DNA from: Bacillota bacterium
GTDB taxonomy: Bacteria; Bacillota; Clostridia; Christensenellales; SZUA-584
NCBI GenBank assembly: GCA_023441905.1
Contig: JAEZNC010000259.1
Location: forward strand, 1 to 12,076
Direction: 5' to 3'
Length of the DNA: 12,076 nt
Shown here: piece by piece, positions 7,087 to 12,076 of the stretch
Position numbering within the stretch: the first letter of the stretch is position 1
Layout of the letters: every line of letters begins with the position of its first letter
Notes under the pieces: generated by a model
Databases searched by the model: none
What the model saw: the letters and a program-made list of their open reading frames with translations, nothing else
What the model was told of the DNA's origin: nothing
Made by a program: the position numbers and the translations under genes

Positions 7087-7171
7087 ATCTTTATAGAGAG
7101 TATATAGGTAAACACGGTGAAAAGAAAGTGTTTTGCGCCGGTTGGCTTGCCTAATCCGATATTATGAGCAT

Positions 7172-7202
7172 TAAAAAACAATACAATCTATGGTATAGTT
7201 TT
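7172..7202 (-). terminator. Weak candidate terminator at the end of the liv operon
   Basis: In the direction of transcription AAAACTATA and TATTGTTTT pair at 8 of 9 positions around a 10-base loop, and the stem runs into TTTTTTAA. It lies 15 bases past the CBS/ACT stop codon. The stem is AT-rich and weak, so partial read-through into the DUF1385 gene is possible. Confidence 0.4.
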
Positions 7203-7216
7203 CTGAAGATGAAAGG

Positions 7217-7858
7217 TTACTTATTCTGCAGCTTATATATGATCTTATAGCCTTTGGCTTCAATCGATTTTTCTATCTGTTCGGTGTTAAACGTGCGCGT
7301 ACCGATCACCACGGCGCTTTTGCCGCTTTCGCCGGTGTATACGGCGATATGCGAAATATTCGCATCGAACTCCGCGAATATACCGCCGATGCTCGCCATG
7401 ATTCCCGGAATATCCTCCACCTCAATGGTCAGGCGCGTGCCAGGGTCGCGAAAACCCAGCAGGCTGACAAACGCGTCAAAGATATCTCCCTCTGTAATGA
7501 CACCGGCGAGTTTATCGTTTTGAATAACAGGCAAAAAGCTGATATCGTTGCCGCGCATAACAATCGCCGCTTCCTCAAGAAGCGCGTCAGGCGCGATGGT
7601 GATGACGTCCTTTTTCATGATGCCGCTGATCTGGGTGCGCGACAGCAGATAGGTCAGTTCTCCCGCGCTGAAGCTTGTTGCCTTAGAGGGTGAAGCTTGT
7701 GCAATATCTTCTCTCGATACAACCCCCACCAGCTTGCCGTCCTTCACGACGGGCAGACGTTTCACGTTGCTGCGGCTCATCACATTTTGAGCATCGGGTA
7801 TCGTGCAGTCGGGCGATATTGTAAACGGATTCGTGGTCATCTTGTTTTTAACGAACAT
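7217..7858 (-). CDS. CBS-CBS-ACT domain protein (AcuB-like), last gene of the liv operon
   Basis: A 213-residue soluble protein with two CBS domains (about 7-54 and 80-131) and a C-terminal ACT domain (about 142-212, starting RLTIEVEDIPGIMASIGGIF). CBS pairs form Bateman modules that bind adenine nucleotides, while ACT domains often bind amino acids. The layout matches proteins annotated AcuB-like, after the Bacillus acetoin-utilisation protein. Both CBS domains show the usual ending with SREDI/TEGDI loops. The ATG at 7858 is 3 bases after the livF stop. Its ribosome-binding site GGAGGA is built from the last two glycine codons of livF, so the two genes are translationally coupled. I infer a regulatory role: sensing energy state and/or branched-chain amino acids for the transporter or related metabolism. 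There is no DNA-binding or catalytic domain. Confidence 0.9.
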   Translation of the reverse strand: MFVKNKMTTNPFTISPDCTIPDAQNVMSRSNVKRLPVVKDGKLVGVVSREDIAQASPSKATSFSAGELTYLLSRTQISGIMKKDVITIAPDALLEEAAIVMRGNDISFLPVIQNDKLAGVITEGDIFDAFVSLLGFRDPGTRLTIEVEDIPGIMASIGGIFAEFDANISHIAVYTGESGKSAVVIGTRTFNTEQIEKSIEAKGYKIIYKLQNK

Positions 7859-7861
7859 CGT

Positions 7862-8566
7862 TTATCCTCCGAGATATGCTTTTTTAACCAAGTCGCTGTG
7901 CATCAACTCTTCACCCGTGCCCGTCAGCACGATGCTGCCTGTTTCCAGCACATAGGCCCTGTGCGCAATCTGCAGCGCCATACGGGCGTTCTGTTCAACC
8001 AGCAGCACGGTCGTCCCGCTCTGGTTGATATCTTTGATAATGCTGAATATCTCGAGCACAAGCAGCGGTGATAAGCCCATTGAAGGCTCATCGAGAAACA
8101 GAATCTTCGGGCGGCTCATGAGAGCACGGCCAATCGCCAGCATTTGCTGCTCGCCACCGGAGAGCGTTCCGGCCAGTTGTTTGCGTCTTTCCGCCAGTCT
8201 AGGGAAGCGGATAAAAACATTTTCGAGATCCTGCAAAATCTCGCTCCTCCCGCGCCTTAAAAAAGCGCCGAGCTCGAGATTCTCCATCACGGTCAAATCG
8301 GAAAAAATGCGCCGTCCTTCCGGCACCTGCGAGATTCCGAGCTTAACGCGTTCCTGCGCAGACGCTCCCGTGATGTCCTTGCCGTTCAGATAGATTGTGC
8401 CGTTTGTGGGTTTTTTTAAACCTGAAGCCGTATGCAGCGTGGTCGTTTTTCCGGCGCCGTTTGCGCCGATCAGCGTGACAATCTCTCCGCCATTCACGTC
8501 TATGGAAACATCTTTGAGCGCCTGTATTACGCCAAAATGAACATTGATGCCGCGAATTTCAAGCAT
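7862..8566 (-). CDS. livF: Branched-chain amino acid ABC transporter ATP-binding protein LivF
   Basis: The second ATPase of the high-affinity branched-chain amino acid importer; it energises uptake with LivG at the inner face of the membrane. I choose ATG 8566 (234 residues, MLEIRGINVHFG), matching usual LivF length. A TTG at 8596 opens a longer frame but would extend into livG and has no ribosome-binding site; GAGAGG lies 9 bases before 8566. Motifs: Walker A GANGAGKT (34-41), LivF-type PEGRRIF (82-88), ABC signature LSGGE (135-139), Walker B ILFLDE (155-160), and LLVEQN, where glutamine replaces the usual H-loop histidine, as is normal for LivF. The start overlaps the livG stop by 8 bases (ATGCTTGA), implying coupled translation and equal amounts. 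It ends in YLGG, whose codons form the next gene's ribosome-binding site. Confidence 0.95.
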   Translation of the reverse strand: MLEIRGINVHFGVIQALKDVSIDVNGGEIVTLIGANGAGKTTTLHTASGLKKPTNGTIYLNGKDITGASAQERVKLGISQVPEGRRIFSDLTVMENLELGAFLRRGRSEILQDLENVFIRFPRLAERRKQLAGTLSGGEQQMLAIGRALMSRPKILFLDEPSMGLSPLLVLEIFSIIKDINQSGTTVLLVEQNARMALQIAHRAYVLETGSIVLTGTGEELMHSDLVKKAYLGG

Positions 8567-9344
8567 TGGCCACATCCTCTCCCAAATACGCTTCAATCAC
8601 ATGCTTGTTCGTTTTAATCTCATCAGGAACACCGTGCGCGATCACCTTGCCGTAATCCATCACATAAATACGCTCACAAATTTTCATCACCACCGACATA
8701 TCATGCTCAATCAGCAGTATGGTCAGATCAAAGTCACTGCGCAGGCGCAAAATCGTTTCTGTGAGCTGGGCTGATTCCGCGGGGTTCATGCCTGCCGCCG
8801 GCTCGTCGAGCAGCAGCAGCACAGGCTTGGTGGCCAGCGCACGCACAATCTCAAGGCGGCGCTGCTCGCCGTACGGCAGATTTTTCGCCAGCTCGTTCTC
8901 CTTGCCGTCAAGGCTGACTATCTCGAGCAGCCGTATGCATTCGCTGCGTATCTGCTTTTCTTCGCGCTGATAGGATGGCAGATGCAGCAAGCCCGAAAGC
9001 ACGCCGTAACCGATGTTCTGGTTCATCGCAATGCGAACGTTGTCAAGAACCGTGAGATCCTTGAAAAGCCGAATATTCTGGAACGTTCTGGCGAGCCCTG
9101 CCTTGCTAATCATATATGGTTTCAATTTATTGAGCTTCACGGGTTCACGGTCTCGTCTCAGCAATATTTCGCCGGATGTGGGCTCGTAGATGCCTGTGAG
9201 CAGATTGAATACGGTGGTTTTTCCCGCCCCGTTCGGGCCTATCAGGCCGACCAATTCTGCTTTCTCGAGCTCCATATCCACATTTGAAACGGCCGTTAAG
9301 CCACCGAACGATTTTGTTAATTTATTAACTGTTAATATCGACAT
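8559..9344 (-). CDS. livG: Branched-chain amino acid ABC transporter ATP-binding protein LivG
   Basis: The first ATPase of the importer, paired with LivF. I choose ATG 9344 (261 residues, MSILTVNKLTKSFGG), two bases after the livM stop (TGACCATG). A GTG at 9350 would add two residues and sits too close to the purine stretch AAGAAAAGAG. Motifs: Walker A GPNGAGKT (36-43), the LivG-specific ARTFQNIRLF (85-94), the variant signature LPYGEQRRLEIVRAL (156-170), which is the LivG form of LSGGQ, Walker B VLLLLDE (175-181), and the H-loop in LLIEHDMSVV. The spacing between Walker A and the signature (about 113 residues) is typical of LivG, and the helical insert around 105-150 with NQNIGYG is the family's expected region. 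It lies third in the tightly coupled livHMGF run and shares an 8-base overlap with livF. Confidence 0.95.
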   Translation of the reverse strand: MSILTVNKLTKSFGGLTAVSNVDMELEKAELVGLIGPNGAGKTTVFNLLTGIYEPTSGEILLRRDREPVKLNKLKPYMISKAGLARTFQNIRLFKDLTVLDNVRIAMNQNIGYGVLSGLLHLPSYQREEKQIRSECIRLLEIVSLDGKENELAKNLPYGEQRRLEIVRALATKPVLLLLDEPAAGMNPAESAQLTETILRLRSDFDLTILLIEHDMSVVMKICERIYVMDYGKVIAHGVPDEIKTNKHVIEAYLGEDVANA

Positions 9345-9346
9345 GG

Positions 9347-10312
9347 TCACACTCTTTTCTTGCGGATGGACTGCCCGATCTTGTTAAACAGCTGCAACGA
9401 TACCTCTTTTGAGCCCATCAATCCCTGCGGCCTGAAAATCATAATGACCACCAGCAGCAGCGCATAAAGCACCATGCGGATATCGGCGAACGACTGCAAA
9501 AACGTGGAGATGAGCGCAAGCAGTATGGCGGCGAATATCGAACCCGAAAGGCTTCCGAGCCCGCCGAATACAACGATCACCAGGATATCGATCGATTTGA
9601 GAAAGCCGAAATTGTCGGGCTTGATGACATAGAAAAAGCCGGAATAGAGCGCACCCGCGATACCGGCACACACCGCGCCGATTACAAACGCCATCACCTT
9701 ATATTTTGTGGTGTTGATGCCCATCGAATCTGCTGCGATTTCATCTTCGCGTATAGAGACACACGACCGTCCGTGTGTGGATTTTAAGAAGTTGGCAATC
9801 AAGGCGACGATGCCTGCCGTGAACAAGAACAGCCAAAACCAGGTCACGTCGCGCGGGATGCCGCTGAGGCCCGCTGCGCCGTTCGTGATATTGAGGTTGA
9901 CAAATACGATGCGAATGATTTCGGCGAGGCCGAGCGTCGCGATGGCGAGATAATCGCCCCGAAGGCGCAGTGTCGGGAGCCCGACAAGCACGCCCACAAG
10001 TCCTGCGGCCAGCGCGGCCAGCACCGTGCCAATTAAAAACGCGCCCGTTCCGAGAGAAGCTGACTTGTTGAGCGTGAATATGGCACAGGTGTACGCGCCG
10101 ATCGACATGAAACCAGCGTGTCCGAGCGAGAACTGCCCCGTGAAACCAGTAATGAGGTTCAAGCTGACGGCGAGTATGATATTGATGCATATCGTCACAA
10201 GCGTCGTAAAATAGTAGTCGTTGAGTAGGCCTGTCAGCAGCAGCACCTGAACGATGACAAAAACGAGCACGACGAGCGCTGTTTTAACCAAGGCGGAATT
10301 GAGCTTCTTCAT
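9347..10312 (-). CDS. livM: Branched-chain amino acid ABC transporter permease LivM
   Basis: One of two membrane permeases that together form the channel for leucine, isoleucine and valine. I choose ATG 10312 (321 residues, MKKLNSALVK), one base after the livH stop (TGATATG) and preceded by GAAGGTG at about 5 bases. The longer frame, from TTG 10342 through ATG 10333, would overlap livH by about 29 bases. The LivM/LivH family motif GFTGQFSLGHAGFMSIGAY is clear near residues 55-73. The conserved cytoplasmic EAA-like loop follows (SIREDEIAADSMGINTTKYK), which contacts the ATPases, then GAVCAGIAGALYSGFF and FGGLGSLSGSIFAA. About eight or nine hydrophobic helices are visible. The C-terminus ends in a basic RKKRV. 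No key motif is missing. Confidence 0.95.
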   Translation of the reverse strand: MKKLNSALVKTALVVLVFVIVQVLLLTGLLNDYYFTTLVTICINIILAVSLNLITGFTGQFSLGHAGFMSIGAYTCAIFTLNKSASLGTGAFLIGTVLAALAAGLVGVLVGLPTLRLRGDYLAIATLGLAEIIRIVFVNLNITNGAAGLSGIPRDVTWFWLFLFTAGIVALIANFLKSTHGRSCVSIREDEIAADSMGINTTKYKVMAFVIGAVCAGIAGALYSGFFYVIKPDNFGFLKSIDILVIVVFGGLGSLSGSIFAAILLALISTFLQSFADIRMVLYALLLVVIMIFRPQGLMGSKEVSLQLFNKIGQSIRKKRV

Positions 10313-10313
10313 A

Positions 10314-11198
10314 TCACACCTTCTCTCTGACATGCTTGCCAAGCAGGCCCGCGGGTTTCACAATCAATATCAATATCAGTATGGCGAATACCACGGCATC
10401 CTTAAAAAGCGAGCTCGCGTATCCGGCCACCATAACCTCCACCATGCCGATGAAATAGCCTCCGATCATCGCGCCCGGAATGCTGCCGATGCCGCCGAAT
10501 ACCGCGGCGATAAACGCCTTGACACCGGGAAGGTAACCCATAAGCGGATTAATTGACGTGTAATAAACACCGACCAGCACGCCTGCCGCCCCCGCCAGAG
10601 CGCTTCCCAACATGAAAGTAAACGATATGGTGTGGTCCACATTGATGCCCATGAGCCGCGCGGCATCGGCATCCTGAGAAACGGCGCGCATGGCTTTGCC
10701 GAGCTTGGTTCTTTTCACGATAAACTGCAGCAGCACCATTAAAATCACGGTGACACCCACAATGAAGAAATTCTGAACGGGTATACTGAATGTCCCGATA
10801 TTTACCTTTTCGGCGAGTATGCCCGTGGCCGCAGGGTAAGCGCGCACATTCGCACCCACGAGAAACATCATACCGTATTCCAAAAATAACGAAACGCCGA
10901 TGGCCGTAATCAGCACGGTGATGCGGGATGCATGGCGCAGCGGTTTGTAGGCAACTTTTTCAATCAGCGTTCCGAGAATCAGGCACAGCAGCATGGCGAT
11001 CAGCATGGAGGGCAGCAAATTGAGTCCGAGCGATGTCATGCAAAAATAGCCCGTATACGCGCCGATCATATACACATCGCAATGGGCAAAATTGATGAGC
11101 TTGATAATGCCGTATACCATGGTGTATCCCAGAGCGATCAAGGCATATATGCTCCCGAGAGAGATCCCGTTAATAATCTGTTGTAATAGCTGCTCCAC
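10314..11198 (-). CDS. livH: Branched-chain amino acid ABC transporter permease LivH
   Basis: The partner permease of LivM. The best start is GTG 11198 (294 residues, MEQLLQQIINGISLGS), six bases after GAGGAG. This matches the usual LivH N-terminus. A TTG at 11225 extends the frame by nine codons that are really the ribosome-binding site region. Family motifs: SLGSIYALIALGYTMVYGII near the start, LINFAHCDVYMIGAY (usual form LINFAHGD; here Cys replaces Gly), the cytoplasmic loop AVSQDADAARLMGINVD, GAAGVLVGVYY, and FGGIGSIPGAMIGGYFIG. About eight hydrophobic helices are visible. The 27-base gap between the frame extension and the start is purine-rich. It is the first gene of the tightly coupled livHMGF-CBS/ACT block and is separated from livJ by a 360-base leader with a terminator. 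Confidence 0.95.
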   Translation of the reverse strand: MEQLLQQIINGISLGSIYALIALGYTMVYGIIKLINFAHCDVYMIGAYTGYFCMTSLGLNLLPSMLIAMLLCLILGTLIEKVAYKPLRHASRITVLITAIGVSLFLEYGMMFLVGANVRAYPAATGILAEKVNIGTFSIPVQNFFIVGVTVILMVLLQFIVKRTKLGKAMRAVSQDADAARLMGINVDHTISFTFMLGSALAGAAGVLVGVYYTSINPLMGYLPGVKAFIAAVFGGIGSIPGAMIGGYFIGMVEVMVAGYASSLFKDAVVFAILILILIVKPAGLLGKHVREKV

Positions 11199-11280
11199 TT
11201 TTCTCTCCTCATTTCTCCTCTGCAACGTAAACTCCCGCTGTTTACTTATGTATTTATCCTAAATAGCGGCTTTTGAATTC

Positions 11281-11310
11281 ATTATGGCTGCAACTTCCCG
11301 AAAAAATCAA
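11281..11310 (-). promoter_or_regulatory. Candidate promoter for livHMGF
   Basis: TTGATT (11305-11310, 4 of 6) and CATAAT (11281-11286, 5 of 6) lie 18 bases apart on the minus strand, just downstream of the intrinsic terminator. It would give a leader of about 75 bases before the livH GTG. If real, livHMGF is not wholly dependent on read-through from livJ. Confidence 0.4.
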
Positions 11311-11340
11311 CCGGTATAATCTAAGCAGAATGGGATAATT

Positions 11341-11377
11341 TAAAAATGAGAGCCTTGACATCAAAGCTCCCACTTTA
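11341..11377 (-). terminator. Intrinsic terminator between livJ and livH
   Basis: In RNA sense, TGGGAGCTTTG (11372 to 11362) pairs with CAAGGCTCTCA (11357 to 11347) over 11 base pairs, two of them G-U, around the tetraloop ATGT (11361-11358). Flanking AAA and TTT extend the stem, and it runs into TTTTTA. It is inside the liv operon, well after the livJ stop (181 bases), and oriented to stop transcription coming from livJ. Confidence 0.8.
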
Positions 11378-11416
11378 TAGCTCGTCGATACGCCTGCGGC
11401 CATCCGTCAGTTTTCA

Positions 11417-11465
11417 CTATTTGGTTCGGCACTGTGCCGATACTGCCCAAATCCATAGGGCACAG
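11417..11465 (-). ncRNA. Structured leader element with competing pairings upstream of the livJ-livH terminator
   Basis: TCGGCAC-A-GTGCCGA (11426-11440) is a perfect 7-bp-arm inverted repeat. It is enclosed by ATTTGG and CCAAAT, which can pair as an outer stem. The ATTTGGGCA segment can instead pair by its GGGCA with an upstream TGCCC across a 9-base loop, so two folds exclude each other. This resembles a switch, but it matches no riboswitch class that I recognise. Confidence 0.35.
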
Positions 11466-11558
11466 GTCGCGAGGGAATAACTTGCATGACTCAATTTTTA
11501 GCCTGTTCGAAAGCCGTAAGTCGTGAGTCTGATGATTACATCGTCTGCGCGGATCGCG

Positions 11559-12076
11559 TTAGAGTCCGGCCTTCACGCTGCCGACGGGCACGCCGTTTTG
11601 CATTTCAATCACAACGATTGATTTCACCGGGTTGTGGTTCTCGTCAATACTGAACGATCCGGTGACACCCGTGAAACTCTCGGTGGCTGCAAGCGCATCT
11701 TTAACGGCGGTACCGGTCAGTTCTTTCGCGCGGCCGATGGCGTCGCATGCGAACTTGGCCAGATCGTATCCAAGCGCATTGAATGCATCCGGATCTTTTC
11801 CGTATTTGTCTTTAAACGATTTGATAAAGTTCACAACGACCGGATCCTGGTCGAGAGAAGAATAGTGATTTGAATAATAGACTTTGGTTAGTGCCTGAGC
11901 ACCCGCAAGTTCGAGCAGACTTGGCGAGTCAAAGCCGTCGGCCCCAAGGATCGGCACATTGATGCCAAGTTCGCGCGCCTGTTTGATGATAAGACCCGCT
12001 TCGTTGTAATACCCGGGTATAAAAATGGCATCGAAGCTCATATCCTTGATTTTTGTGAGGATGGCCTTGAAATCCG
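11559..12076 (-). CDS. livJ: Branched-chain amino acid ABC transporter substrate-binding protein LivJ (N-terminus missing)
   Basis: The extracellular binding protein (periplasmic-binding-protein type 1 fold) that captures branched-chain amino acids and delivers them to LivHM. The frame is open from the right edge, so 172 C-terminal residues are seen and the signal peptide and ligand-binding N-lobe lie outside. The visible start is DFKAILTKIKDMSFDAIFIP (an internal Met at 12041 is not the real start), followed by ILGADGFDSPSLLELAG, VYYSNHYSSLDQDPVV, FKDKYGKDPDAFNALGYDLA and DENHNPVKSIVVIEMQNG. These are hallmarks of the Leu/Ile/Val-binding family, including the conserved aromatic near FNALGYD. 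It ends in SVKAGL. It is the first liv gene in the direction of transcription; the terminator after it favours excess binding protein over membrane subunits. A homologue for another amide or urea ligand cannot be excluded. Confidence 0.92.
   Translation of the reverse strand, partial: DFKAILTKIKDMSFDAIFIPGYYNEAGLIIKQARELGINVPILGADGFDSPSLLELAGAQALTKVYYSNHYSSLDQDPVVVNFIKSFKDKYGKDPDAFNALGYDLAKFACDAIGRAKELTGTAVKDALAATESFTGVTGSFSIDENHNPVKSIVVIEMQNGVPVGSVKAGL

Larger units (their letters stand above)
11199..11558 (-). promoter_or_regulatory. livJ-livH intergenic leader: structured RNA, terminator and secondary promoter
   Basis: This 360-base gap has no open frame with a ribosome-binding site. In the direction of transcription it holds, after the livJ stop, a segment of about 90 bases with no clear structure, a composite hairpin (about 11417-11465), a strong intrinsic terminator (11341-11377), a candidate promoter (11281-11310) and the livH ribosome-binding site. 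The order suggests that most transcripts from livJ stop at the terminator and a fraction, or a separate promoter, serves livHMGF. I saw no T-box GGTGG motif and no Leu/Ile/Val-rich leader peptide. Confidence 0.6.

Noticed and set aside
8567..8596. Ten-codon N-terminal extension of LivF from TTG 8596
   Set aside because: It would overlap livG by 38 bases, has no ribosome-binding site and is absent from the usual LivF length. ATG 8566 has GAGAGG at a usable distance.
11199..11225. Nine-codon N-terminal extension of LivH from TTG 11225
   Set aside because: These codons contain the GAGGAG ribosome-binding site itself; GTG 11198 gives the standard LivH N-terminus.
11199..11558. T-box or leader-peptide attenuator in the livJ-livH gap
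   Set aside because: I saw neither a T-box-type GGTGG antiterminator bulge nor a short leader frame rich in Leu, Ile or Val codons with a ribosome-binding site, so no known class is claimed.
1..12076. CRISPR array, insertion sequence, phage, toxin-antitoxin or defence system
   Set aside because: No spaced direct repeats, transposase or integrase motifs, tRNA-like cloverleaf, or paired small toxin and antitoxin genes were seen on either strand.

Overview
The window looks like chromosomal DNA of a low-to-mid GC Gram-positive bacterium, most likely a member of the Clostridia. The grounds are a lipobox lipoprotein, a LytR-CpsA-Psr cell-wall ligase, a YqhQ-like DUF1385 membrane protein, strong purine-rich ribosome-binding sites, and a CBS-CBS-ACT protein attached to a branched-chain amino acid transport operon. 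No species can be named from sequence reading alone. No tRNA, rRNA, CRISPR array, insertion sequence or phage gene was seen.

Left part (1-4600): the C-terminally incomplete end of a DUF6034-like lipoprotein gene runs off the left edge on the minus strand. About 490 bases without an intact gene follow (772-1262), with short protein-like open stretches that may be remnants. Next come a small ICMT/PEMT-type membrane methyltransferase (minus), a 290-base spacer with an imperfect dyad, a large LCP-family cell-wall ligase (plus) closed by a strong terminator, and an AT-rich orphan three-helix membrane protein (plus). The orphan's best ribosome-binding site points to an AUU start.

Middle (4600-7200): an M32 (Taq-type) metallocarboxypeptidase and a DUF1385 membrane protein lie on the minus strand, separated by a short spacer with a good -10 box and a 14-bp palindrome.

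Right part (7200-12076): a complete high-affinity branched-chain amino acid ABC transporter module on the minus strand, read in the order livJ (cut by the right edge) - livH - livM - livG - livF - CBS/ACT protein. The genes from livH to the CBS/ACT gene are coupled by 1-3 base spacers or an 8-base overlap. Between livJ and livH lies a 360-base gap with a structured RNA segment, a strong intrinsic terminator in the direction of transcription and a candidate secondary promoter. This arrangement would make more binding protein than membrane and ATPase subunits and could be a regulatory switch.

Most genes are ordinary housekeeping or transport families. The best leads are the livJ-livH leader/attenuator region, the AUU-start orphan membrane gene, and the LCP protein with its cysteine-containing insert and long C-terminal extension. 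I found no convincing new defence or mobile system. Several starts were moved inward from the longest open frame on ribosome-binding-site grounds, as noted for each gene.
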